Positions 12,872 to 18,600 of a DNA stretch of 18,600 nt are shown piece after piece. The notes under the pieces are model-generated. The model was not told the origin of the DNA. It made no database searches and saw only the letters and a program-made list of their open reading frames with translations. Source of the stretch: an uncultured Ruminococcus sp. (GTDB lineage: Bacteria; Bacillota; Clostridia; Lachnospirales; Lachnospiraceae); the NCBI GenBank assembly GCA_900553885.1, contig USFD01000061.1:1-18600 (forward strand), written 5' to 3'. A program made the position numbers and the translations under genes. Within the stretch, counting starts at the first letter, position 1. Every line of letters starts with the position of its first letter.

Positions 12872-14509
12872 TCAATGTTTGTTTTTGATCTGACAGCTCC
12901 GCTGTATCATGTCAGACCAAGGCATCAGCTCTTCTATACCTTCGGGCTCATTTTTGTAGTCCGGCATATAGAGCAGTACGGTCTCCAGATATGCGTAGAT
13001 GTTCAGATTGTTGAGTTTTGCAGTTTCTACTAAACTGTAAATGATGGAGCTGGCCCGGGCACCTTTGACAGTATCGTGGAACAGGAAATTTTTCCGTCCT
13101 ACCGCATAGGGGCGGGCGATATTTTCTGCGATATTGTTCGATATGGAGCACCGCCCATCCAAAAGGTAGTTCTCCATATAGGGCTTCTGGTTTTTCGCAT
13201 AGGTCACCGCTTTTGCAAGGCGGCTGCCACCAGCCGGGTCCACTGTTTCAAGCCATGACCAGTAAGCCTCCCATATGGCAGGCTCCGTCTCCAGACGTTT
13301 GGCTTTCCGGGTATCGGCATCCAGATCCACATACTCCTTTTCCAGTTCGAATAACTGGTTGCAGTAACCGAAACCGATCTCTGCCGGGGTCTTGTCCGGG
13401 GATCGCTTCGATTTCCCGGGAAGCGCATCATACCAGTACCGTCTCATATGGGCAAGGCAGCCGCAGCGGATGACATCCTTCAGCTTATTATAACCGCCAA
13501 AGCCATCACAGGTAAGGTACCCGGAAAAACCTTTCAGGAATTCTTCCGCATGATATCCGCCCCGGCTGGGCTGGTAATCATACAGGCGGATCGGCGGCAG
13601 CCCGTCATTTCCGGATCCATACAGCCACATATAAGACTTGGACTGTGCCGTTTTCCCGTCCTCCTTCAGTACCTGGCAGGGTGTTTCATCCGCATGGATA
13701 ATGTCTCTCTCCAGCAGATACTGATGAAGCCGTTCATACACCGGCTCCATATAATCCATGCCGCATTTGATGACCCAGTTAGCCAGTGTCGCCCTGGGGA
13801 GCTTTACTCCCAGCTGTTTCCAATCCGCCTCCTGGCGGTAAAGAGGGATGCTGTTCACATATTTCTGATACATCACGTAAGCAACCGTGGACGGAGATGC
13901 AAGGCTGTGCTTCAGCAGCGGGCTTGGTGTTTCAGCTCCAACGATAACGGAAGCGCCGTCTTTCTTGCATTCCGGACAGCCAAGGACTTCCTGGACATAC
14001 TGGATCCGTTCCACTTTTGCAGGGGTGATCCGCAGTTCCTCACGGACAACCTTTTTCCCGATGGCTTCCATCGGAGTATTGCAGTAGGGGCAGTTCCTGT
14101 CCCCGTCCGGCACTGTACATGGGATTTCGATCACCGGCAGTCCTGCCAGGATCTCTTCCCTGGTAGCCTTCGCTTTCCTTGCCTGGCGGTTATAACCACG
14201 GACAGCTTCTTCCAGAGTTGGTTCCGGAAACGATGGATCCGCAGCGGCTTCTGCCTCATTGAACAGATTCATCTGCCCTGGAAATACATCCTTGTTTGAT
14301 TTTTCACTGGATGAAGCGAACAGCTTTTTCTTCAGATATTCGACTGTTTCATTAAGATTTGCAATCGTCTGGTTCAGCTGTGCGGTCTGCGCCTCATGGC
14401 TTTTGGACATCTGCTCAATGGTATGACGCTGGCTCTCTACAAGCTGCCTTAGGGATTCAATTGTCTCTTTCTGAAGCTGCAGGAGCGCTTCCATTTCTGA
14501 CTGCGGCAT
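12872..14509 (-). CDS. tnpC: IS66-family transposase TnpC
   Basis: A 545-residue DDE transposase of classical IS66 type. An N-terminal coiled coil (residues 1-65, Gln/Glu/Leu-rich) is followed by LKKKLFASSSEK, the hallmark N-terminal helix. Zinc-binding pairs CPYC and CPEC come next, then the core with HADETPCQVL (first Asp), LTCDGFGGYNKL (second Asp) and RCGCLAHMRRYWYDAL. The catalytic Glu lies in CSISNNIAENIARPYAVGRKNFLF, and the IS66 C-terminal helical part is SIIYSLVETAKLNNLNIYAYL. The start at 14509 follows AAAGGTGGTC. It appears intact. Confidence 0.96.
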   Translation of the reverse strand: MPQSEMEALLQLQKETIESLRQLVESQRHTIEQMSKSHEAQTAQLNQTIANLNETVEYLKKKLFASSSEKSNKDVFPGQMNLFNEAEAAADPSFPEPTLEEAVRGYNRQARKAKATREEILAGLPVIEIPCTVPDGDRNCPYCNTPMEAIGKKVVREELRITPAKVERIQYVQEVLGCPECKKDGASVIVGAETPSPLLKHSLASPSTVAYVMYQKYVNSIPLYRQEADWKQLGVKLPRATLANWVIKCGMDYMEPVYERLHQYLLERDIIHADETPCQVLKEDGKTAQSKSYMWLYGSGNDGLPPIRLYDYQPSRGGYHAEEFLKGFSGYLTCDGFGGYNKLKDVIRCGCLAHMRRYWYDALPGKSKRSPDKTPAEIGFGYCNQLFELEKEYVDLDADTRKAKRLETEPAIWEAYWSWLETVDPAGGSRLAKAVTYAKNQKPYMENYLLDGRCSISNNIAENIARPYAVGRKNFLFHDTVKGARASSIIYSLVETAKLNNLNIYAYLETVLLYMPDYKNEPEGIEELMPWSDMIQRSCQIKNKH

Positions 14510-14540
14510 GAAGGGACCACCTTTCTTTTTACTGGTTCCT

Positions 14541-14746
14541 ATTATACCGGAAACTCAGCAAAAAAGCGAATTTCCTGCGGTACTGCCACCGTCATTTTGA
14601 CGAAAGGTAAATGTGGATAACAGTTGGATTTTACAAGTGTTTATACGGGAAAAAATTTATGGTTTCCACATATAAATGACACCCCATTGAGAAATAGAGC
14701 CCGTTATCCACCGGGGCTTTTAACCGTCCCATTATCATGTGGATAA
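14541..14746 (-). promoter_or_regulatory. IS66 copy 2 upstream module: promoter, palindrome, DnaA-box-like 9-mers
   Basis: This fills most of the 301-base gap between tnpB and tnpC. Reading the - strand towards tnpC: TTATCCACA (14738-14746), TTATCCACA (14612-14620), palindrome CGTCA-AAA-TGACG (14590-14602), then TTCGCT (14565-14570), 18-base spacer and TATAAT (14541-14546). A further near match lies at 14704-14712. Order, spacing and the TTTCCGGTATAATAGGAA region resemble IS66 copy 1, so tnpC has its own promoter. Confidence 0.65.
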
Positions 14747-14810
14747 GTCATCTGCAGTTTTTTTATCAGCCTATAAGAGCAGGAAAAAAGTTCTCCCTTT
14801 TGCACAAAGA

Positions 14811-15164
14811 TCAGAAATCCTTCTTCCTGGCAGGACGGATCGCCTTAGGCTGATCAATCGACAGCCCTTCCAGTAACCATCGGTATTCCTGGCGGGTAAG
14901 GTTTCTTACTTCGGAAGAATCCCTGGGCCATTGAAACCGCCCGTTATCCAAACGTTTATAATAGAGACAGAATCCGTCCTTTTCAAAATGAAGCGCCTTG
15001 ATTCGGTCACAGCGTCTTCCACAGAACAGGAACAGGGAGTTGCTGTATGGATCCAATTCATAGGTATCCCGGACGATTGCCATTAACCCGTCGATGCTCT
15101 TGCGCATGTCGGTGTAGCCTGTCACCAGGAAAAATTTTGCCACACCGGACAGTTCGCCTAACAA
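14811..15164 (-). CDS. tnpB: IS66 accessory protein TnpB (Orf2)
   Basis: A 117-residue protein with the full IS66 Orf2 signature: FFLVTGYTDMRKSIDGLMAIV, then DPYSNSLFLFCGRRCDRIKAL and DGFCLYYKRLDNGRFQWP. Required for transposition of classical IS66 elements; its biochemical role is unknown. The TTG at 15162-15164 overlaps the tnpA stop by 7 bases and has no clear ribosome binding site, so translational coupling is likely. A GTG seven codons downstream (at VAKFFL) is an alternative start. Confidence 0.93.
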   Translation of the reverse strand: MLGELSGVAKFFLVTGYTDMRKSIDGLMAIVRDTYELDPYSNSLFLFCGRRCDRIKALHFEKDGFCLYYKRLDNGRFQWPRDSSEVRNLTRQEYRWLLEGLSIDQPKAIRPARKKDF

Positions 15165-15517
15165 AGCTGCCGCAGGGCAAGCAGTGTATTACGGATCACA
15201 TCCGCCCCGGCCTGTTCATGGATTTCGATACGGATCCCCTGCATTTCGATGCAGACCGAGGGTGAAGAAACCGGAACGGTATCCGGATGTGATTCTGTTT
15301 CCCAAAGCGGGATCTGGACCACCTCCTGTTTCTGTGTGGCAGCAACAGAAGTTTCCGGGATCTCACAGGCTTTCTTTCGCAAAGCCTTTACGTGGTAATA
15401 AAACGTGCTGGTAGGGATCCCGTTCTGAATACACCACTGACGATCCGTAAGTCCGCTGGATCTACACTGGCTGATCAGTTCTAACCAGTGATCCTGTGAG
15501 ATTGAAGTTGTACTCAT
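15158..15517 (-). CDS. tnpA: IS66 accessory protein TnpA (helix-turn-helix)
   Basis: A 119-residue protein beginning MSTTSISQDHWLELISQCRS. The segment SGLTDRQWCIQNGIPTSTFYYHVKALRK (about 20-47) is the helix-turn-helix seen in IS66 Orf1. The C-terminal CIEMQGIRIEIHEQAG...NTLLALRQL is the usual tail. The start at 15517 is chosen because AGGAG lies about 9 bases upstream; an in-frame ATG three codons earlier would overlap it. First gene of the tnpA-tnpB pair. Confidence 0.9.
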   Translation of the reverse strand: MSTTSISQDHWLELISQCRSSGLTDRQWCIQNGIPTSTFYYHVKALRKKACEIPETSVAATQKQEVVQIPLWETESHPDTVPVSSPSVCIEMQGIRIEIHEQAGADVIRNTLLALRQLC

Positions 15518-15709
15518 TTGATTCATCTCCTGTAAAGTTAAGAAGTTAGACATTGGAGTAATCAGGTACAACAAAAGCAACGGTAGATATGAACTGAAAT
15601 CGCAACCTTTGTAAATCCAGAAGCCGGATATGAAGTGAATTACTCCAGGTATCTGAAGTATCTCATAAAATCCGATTCATTGCTATCCGGTCGATTATTT
15701 AGCGCTTAC

Positions 15710-15846
15710 TTTCAATACTTTCTTTTGCCGGGCTTGTGTCATCATCTCGGTATTTTTCATATAATGGCATAAACGCTTCTACCTGTAGTCTATGCAGAGA
15801 TTCCGCTTCCTCTTCTGTTGCCAGTTTTAATTCGATTAAATCTCTC
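15710..15846 (-). pseudogene. GNAT acetyltransferase truncated by IS66
   Basis: The first 45 or so codons of a GNAT-fold N-acetyltransferase: MRDLIELKLATEEEAESLHR, then LQVEAFMPLYEKYRDDDTSPA, a familiar N-terminal pattern. It has a strong ribosome binding site (AAAGGAGGTG) and an elaborate leader upstream. IS66 copy 2 cuts it at 15710; the frame runs a few codons into the element and stops at 15699. The acetyl-CoA-binding part is missing, and nothing like it is present beyond the other IS end, so the gene is dead here. Confidence 0.8.
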
Positions 15847-15868
15847 ATTCCACGCACCTCCTTTACGC

Positions 15869-15906
15869 AAAAAAAATCGCACCAAACATTCATTGTCCAG
15901 TGCGAT
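15869..15906 (-). terminator. Terminator hairpin just upstream of the GNAT ribosome binding site (attenuator-like)
   Basis: On the - strand ATCGCAC (15900-15906) pairs with GTGCGAT (15876-15882) around a 17-base loop and is followed by eight T residues. It ends only about 10 bases before the GNAT ribosome binding site and begins 9 bases after a short leader ORF. This position is expected for transcription attenuation rather than for the end of an unrelated gene. Confidence 0.78.
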
Positions 15907-15915
15907 AAATCCAAT

Positions 15916-16002
15916 TTACGATGCAATACATATTAAAAAGTCACTTACATTTCTGGTTTTATGCACTAGACGAATAGACCTACCGGCTATAAGCCAATGC
16001 AC
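15916..16002 (-). CDS. Short leader ORF 2 upstream of the GNAT gene
   Basis: A 28-codon frame starting GTG (or TTG one codon earlier): VHWLIAGRSIRLVHKT, then RNVSDFLICIAS. It ends 9 bases before the terminator hairpin. The ribosome binding site is weak (GTAAGG immediately upstream), so it may be translated only by re-initiation or not at all; the bases may matter mainly as RNA structure. The stems GCTTATA (15988-15994) and TGCA...AACC lie in this stretch. Confidence 0.35.
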   Translation of the reverse strand: MHWLIAGRSIRLVHKTRNVSDFLICIAS

Positions 16003-16016
16003 CAACCTTACAAAGC

Positions 16017-16079
16017 TTATAACACAGTATGTCTATAATACATGTACATATAACGTCTTGAATGTAAGTTCTGATTCAT
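16017..16079 (-). CDS. Leader peptide ORF 1 upstream of the GNAT gene
   Basis: A 20-codon ORF with a good ribosome binding site, AAGGAGA, about 8 bases before the ATG. The product starts MNQNLHSRRYMYM and ends YYRHTVL; it is basic and Tyr-rich. The last codons and stop (TATAAGC on the - strand) can pair with GCTTATA 20 bases downstream, so a ribosome stalled near the end of this ORF would disrupt that stem. This layout is that of antibiotic- or translation-sensing attenuators such as those upstream of some resistance genes. It is too short for most gene finders. Confidence 0.6.
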   Translation of the reverse strand: MNQNLHSRRYMYMYYRHTVL

Positions 16080-16108
16080 TTTTATAGTCTCCTTGTAAGT
16101 TTTATTAA

Positions 16109-16137
16109 AATATACTGCACACAACCTCCTGTGTCAA
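16109..16137 (-). promoter_or_regulatory. Consensus promoter of the leader/GNAT unit
   Basis: On the - strand TTGACA (16132-16137), a 17-base spacer and TATATT (16109-16114). The AGGAGG inside the spacer is not a ribosome binding site for a believable gene. The spacer also has an ACAC...GTGT dyad. The expected start site lies about 20 bases before the leader ORF 1 ribosome binding site. The adjacent 16138-16359 holds no gene I can support. Confidence 0.78.
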
Positions 16138-16359
16138 TTATTTTTTCAGATCATAAAATTTTTCTAATACACTCACAAATAGCACAAATGTAGCACTTTT
16201 CAAGAAAAAATGCCAGAAACCTGTTGTAAATAGCGGTCACTAAGAGCACGCTGCACACTCTAACTGAGCCACCTTGCCGCTAATTTAGAGCCGGTTACTC
16301 TTAGCCTGCTCTGGACAGAGTATTGTGCAGAGGCAGATGCGGCAGGCGGACGCCTCTAC

Positions 16360-16572
16360 ATGAGTACACAGTTTGGGGATGCAGTCACCGAAAAGCTGGA
16401 ACTTCTTAATAATAAGCCCTTTAAAGCGAGGAAAAGATGCCGTCGTAGTGCATATGAAGAGGAAGAGCGTGAATTCATGCAGCTGTTGCCTTCCACACCA
16501 TATGAGCCGGCGACATGGCGCAGTGCGAAAGTCCAGAACGACTATACCATTACGGATGGATTGAACCGTTAT
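16360..16572 (+). pseudogene. IS21-family transposase (IstA) remnant
   Basis: About 70 codons from the middle/C-terminal part of IS21 IstA: DAVTEKLELLNNKPFKARKR, then RRSAYEEEEREFMQLLPSTPYEP, ATWRSAKVQNDYTITDGLNRY. The PYEPATWR and DYTITDGLNRYS segments match the post-catalytic region of IstA. The integrase core and IstB are absent. The fragment stops at about 16572, where antisense sequence of the C39-like gene begins. Short GC-rich repeats at about 16216-16355 may be further debris of the same element. Confidence 0.75.
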
Positions 16573-17374
16573 TGTTTCTCATTATCAACATTATATATCC
16601 ATCCACAGCATTTTCCAAATCAGTCGTAGAGACATAATCTCCAAGGACTACTGTTATATTGGGATCTTGCCACAGGACATTGAGAAAACTCTTTTGAATA
16701 TGCGAAAATTTACCGGCCAATTCTGCTTCACCAAGCAAACCGAGCATAGTAATACCATCCAAAAGGAGAGGGCGGAATAATGTGTTCAGCATAGAACGCA
16801 ACGCGCCTACTGTTTTCCGCCTAATACATACCGCTTTAATCTCAGCCAGATTCCGTCGAATCACTGAAACAGAGTCTGCTAACTTGCTGTTCAAGTTAAC
16901 TTCTTTGGGACTGATCTGCTTTAATGTGGAAATCATTACGGACGAGCCTATGTGATCCAAAATCTCTGTATCGGCAAGTTGGAACTGCGCCAGAGCAGGA
17001 TCATGCTCCCACTTGTTATTTAGGAACACAAGTTTTCCATCATGGCTACCGATGTATACAACAGCGTGTTTGTTATTCTTGTCCACCCGAAAGCCAAGCA
17101 TGGCGGTTTTCTGCTTTTTTAAATAGTCTGCAACTTGTTCCGCAGGCAGTTCTATTTCACACATCTCAAAACCCTTTGGGTTAAGAAAGAGATTGAACCA
17201 CTCTGCATTCTGAAGCATGGGGCCTGCCATATATGTTCCGTTCTCATAGGAAAATAGGTACGGCAGTTTCATTCCCATTGCAATGGATCTGTCATCGGTA
17301 TCCACACCATACTGCTCCAGCATATTGGCAACGCCTGCATAGGCGCAGGAAGAATTAAAGGTCATATATTTCAT
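16550..17374 (-). CDS. C39/papain-like cysteine peptidase-fold protein, 3' end replaced by IS debris
   Basis: A 274-residue protein beginning MKYMTFNSSCAYAGVANMLE. Cys10 in SSCAYAGVANML, His103 in NNKHAVVYIGSHDG and Asn119/120 in LVFLNNKW are placed like a C39/BtrH-type Cys-His-Asx active site; no first-position Gln is seen, so activity is uncertain. There is no signal peptide. Proteins of this look include BtrH-like acyltransferases and orphan C39 peptidases. ATG 17374 follows AAAGGGG at about 10 bases. The last five or so residues (GSIHP) come from the IS21 remnant, so the natural C-terminus is probably lost. Confidence 0.62.
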   Translation of the reverse strand: MKYMTFNSSCAYAGVANMLEQYGVDTDDRSIAMGMKLPYLFSYENGTYMAGPMLQNAEWFNLFLNPKGFEMCEIELPAEQVADYLKKQKTAMLGFRVDKNNKHAVVYIGSHDGKLVFLNNKWEHDPALAQFQLADTEILDHIGSSVMISTLKQISPKEVNLNSKLADSVSVIRRNLAEIKAVCIRRKTVGALRSMLNTLFRPLLLDGITMLGLLGEAELAGKFSHIQKSFLNVLWQDPNITVVLGDYVSTTDLENAVDGYIMLIMRNNNGSIHP

Positions 17375-17397
17375 TGGACAATTTTCCCCTTTGGCAA

Positions 17398-17521
17398 TCA
17401 AAAATTTACAATCAACGCTTTTATTCTGTGGGCTGAGTAGGAATCAACCCACATGTCAAGTTCATCATTCCAAAATTCAGACCATAAGAGAATTTCCTCT
17501 GAGTATAATCAGTTTACGCAT
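17398..17521 (-). pseudogene. Two spliced gene fragments (P-loop kinase-like N-terminus and an unknown C-terminus)
   Basis: At 17521 on the - strand an ATG with ribosome binding site AAAGGA reads MRKLIILRGNS, the usual opening of small P-loop kinase/zeta-toxin-like proteins just before their GSGKT loop. The loop itself is missing and the frame stops four codons on. In another frame, overlapping and continuing to a TGA at 17398, the sequence reads SEFWNDELDMWVDSYSAHRI, then KALIVNF, a plausible natural C-terminus I cannot assign. This suggests an internal deletion joining two genes. Confidence 0.4.
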
Positions 17522-17554
17522 ATCTTATCCTTTCAGACACAATTCTACTTTTTA

Positions 17555-18055
17555 TCAGGAATGTTCTTCTGCATATTTCATGAACTCTGACGTTTTTGAC
17601 TAATATTTCATTCCCCAGTTCTCAAAGTTCCACTCTTCCATGTAGGTATTGCATTCATAGTCCACATAATATAAGATGCCATCCTTTAAAATAAAATTTG
17701 TAGGGAAATAATCAATATTCGTATTCACCTAGTATAAAAGCCTGCACATTTCTTTTGACTGCTCCAGGCAGGTGTCGGGCATACACTCTTTTAATACCAT
17801 ATCAAATACAGTATCACCTGCGATGTATTCCTTAACAATCTGCTCTTTTTCCAGATCAACGTCCAACATCTCAGGAAGTGGTATCCCAATTTCTTTCAGA
17901 CGTTTATAATCGGCAAGTTCTGCTTGCAACGCCGGAAATGCCCATTTTATCAGCATTTCCAGTGTTCTGTCCGTTACACAAACTCCCTGCAACCATAACA
18001 TAATCGTTAAATATTTAATGACTTTTTGTTTATTTTGGTATTCATAATATCCAAT
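17555..18055 (-). pseudogene. Phosphotransferase-like pseudogene with two in-frame UAG codons
   Basis: One continuous frame runs from about 18055 to a TGA at 17555, interrupted only by TAG at 17729-17731 and 17600-17602. It reads NKQKVIKYLTIMLWLQGVCV, ADYKRLKEIGIPLPEMLDVD, QIVKEYIAGDTVFDMVLKE, then after the first TAG NIDYFPTNFILKDGILYYVDYEC, and after the second SKTSEFMKYAEEHS. The IVKEYIxGDTVFD and NIDYFPTNF...YYVDYE pattern resembles the APH/choline-kinase-like fold, with the last part standing for the metal-binding D-Y-E region. The N-terminus is missing. Two nonsense changes without frameshifts indicate fairly recent decay. Confidence 0.6.
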
Positions 18056-18133
18056 TTACACACCTTATTCACAGTTTCCATCCAAACAGGTATCATACGG
18101 GTATCACAAATATTTCTTTTTAAGCGCCTTATC

Positions 18134-18155
18134 TACATGGTGCTAGCACCATGTA
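18134..18155. repeat. Perfect 22-bp palindrome
   Basis: Half-site TACATGGTGCT at 18134-18144, followed by its exact complement to 18155, with no spacer. It lies just after the stop of the partial gene at 18157. No T run follows on the - strand, so a terminator is not favoured. Length and symmetry fit a dimeric repressor operator or a recombination/RNA hairpin site. No regulator gene is visible nearby. Confidence 0.75.
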
Positions 18156-18156
18156 A

Positions 18157-18600
18157 TTAAAGTTCAACATTTGGCATTTTATGAGTCTTAACTTGCAAAT
18201 TCCCCCAAATAACATTGGCATTATTTTTTGAAATTATTTTGTATCGAATATCATTATACACATCGATATCTTTTAAAAATAATGGCGTTGGAAAAGCAAC
18301 AGCACTGTGTTGTTTAATATAGTCTATATGTAATTTTACAATAATCTCGTTTCCCTTTTCATATATTTTATAGCAAAAAATATCATCTAGGTCATTCCTA
18401 TACTCTTCTTCATAATCACGCCCTCCAAAAGGAAAAACAGAGGGTGTATCAGGAACATATACTTGATTAAATGGTTTACAAGAAGATTCATAATCTATAT
18501 ATGACTCTGTTCCTTTTATTTCAAATAAATCATTTAGTGAATTATCTGGTGCTAGAATATAAATAGTGCAAGTCAAAATGAGAAAATTCCAAATAGACAA
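18157..18600 (-). CDS. Unrecognised protein, probably C-terminal part (runs off window)
   Basis: 147 codons are open to the window edge; the TTG at 18598-18600 is probably not the true start. I do not recognise the family. Visible features are a hydrophobic stretch near the start (FLILTCTIYILA), aromatic-rich segments such as TPSVFPFGGRDYEEEYRNDL and IFCYKIYEKGNEIIVKLHID, and a basic end KTHKMPNVEL. The low GC content (about 30 percent by eye) is unlike the core genes at the left of the window and suggests transferred DNA. It ends at a TAA just outside the 22-bp palindrome. Confidence 0.55.
   Translation of the reverse strand: MSIWNFLILTCTIYILAPDNSLNDLFEIKGTESYIDYESSCKPFNQVYVPDTPSVFPFGGRDYEEEYRNDLDDIFCYKIYEKGNEIIVKLHIDYIKQHSAVAFPTPLFLKDIDVYNDIRYKIISKNNANVIWGNLQVKTHKMPNVEL

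Larger units (their letters stand above)
12799..15709 (-). mobile_element. Three-gene IS66-family element (tnpA-tnpB-tnpC)
   Basis: Terminal inverted repeats of 27 bases, 12799-12825 and 15683-15709, match at 24 positions and begin GTAAGCGCTAAATAAT, the classical IS66 end. Genes in order on the - strand are tnpA, tnpB, a 301-base gap, then tnpC. The flanking octamers differ (ATTATAAC on the left, TTTCAATA on the right), so no target duplication exists. This points to deletion or recombination after insertion. The right end lies inside a GNAT gene whose 3' part is missing on the other side. Confidence 0.92.

Noticed and set aside
13448..14299. 283-codon frame antisense to tnpC
   Set aside because: Shadow frame of a clear IS66 transposase.

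Overview
The window looks like an accessory-rich stretch of a gut Lachnospiraceae-type Firmicute chromosome (Mediterraneibacter/Blautia/Dorea-like). This is inferred from strong AGGAGG-type ribosome binding sites, moderate GC, a DUF3881-type protein next to serS, a DUF6442-like/XRE pair, and the kinds of insertion sequence present. No rRNA, tRNA or CRISPR array was seen.

Layout. 1-2733 is ordinary core sequence on the + strand: the end of seryl-tRNA synthetase, a DUF3881-like protein and a MATE exporter closed by a terminator. At 2827-2901 a consensus promoter carries three copies of an operator-like repeat. It is now cut off from the small membrane protein/XRE pair at 4741-5324 by an IS110-family element, whose non-coding end probably encodes a bridge RNA. 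5414-6160 is a short-chain dehydrogenase with BaiA/FabG-like motifs. 6235-6975 is a scar zone: a 78-bp MITE-like palindrome, two spliced remnants of different Gfo/Idh/MocA oxidoreductases, and on the - strand a truncated radical SAM peptide maturase. Upstream of the maturase an apparently intact Cys-Gly-rich precursor peptide survives (7083-7175), making an orphan RiPP locus. An HxlR regulator follows at 7477-7809.

7938-12585 holds two AAA-family/DUF4143 ATPases transcribed away from each other. Between them sits a complete single-ORF IS66-type element (9264-11083) with 12-bp perfect inverted ends and a perfect 8-bp target duplication. A second, three-gene IS66 element (tnpA-tnpB-tnpC, 12799-15709) has 27-bp ends matching at 24 positions but no target duplication, and it truncates a GNAT acetyltransferase. 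Both IS66 elements carry the same promoter module upstream of tnpC: a DnaA-box-like 9-mer, then a GTCA...TGAC palindrome, then TTCGCW-18-TAWAAT.

Upstream of the truncated GNAT is a leader built like a ribosome-mediated attenuator: consensus promoter, a 20-codon ORF with a good ribosome binding site, mutually overlapping stem-loops, a second short ORF, and a U8 terminator just before the GNAT ribosome binding site. The rest (16360-18600) is mostly decayed on the - strand: an IS21 IstA remnant, a C39-like cysteine-peptidase-fold protein clipped by it, gene fragments, a phosphotransferase-like pseudogene with two in-frame UAG codons, a perfect 22-bp palindrome, and the 3' part of an unrecognised protein. 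The most interesting items are the orphan RiPP precursor, the attenuator leader, the shared IS66 module, and the duplicated promoter/leader of the second ATPase.
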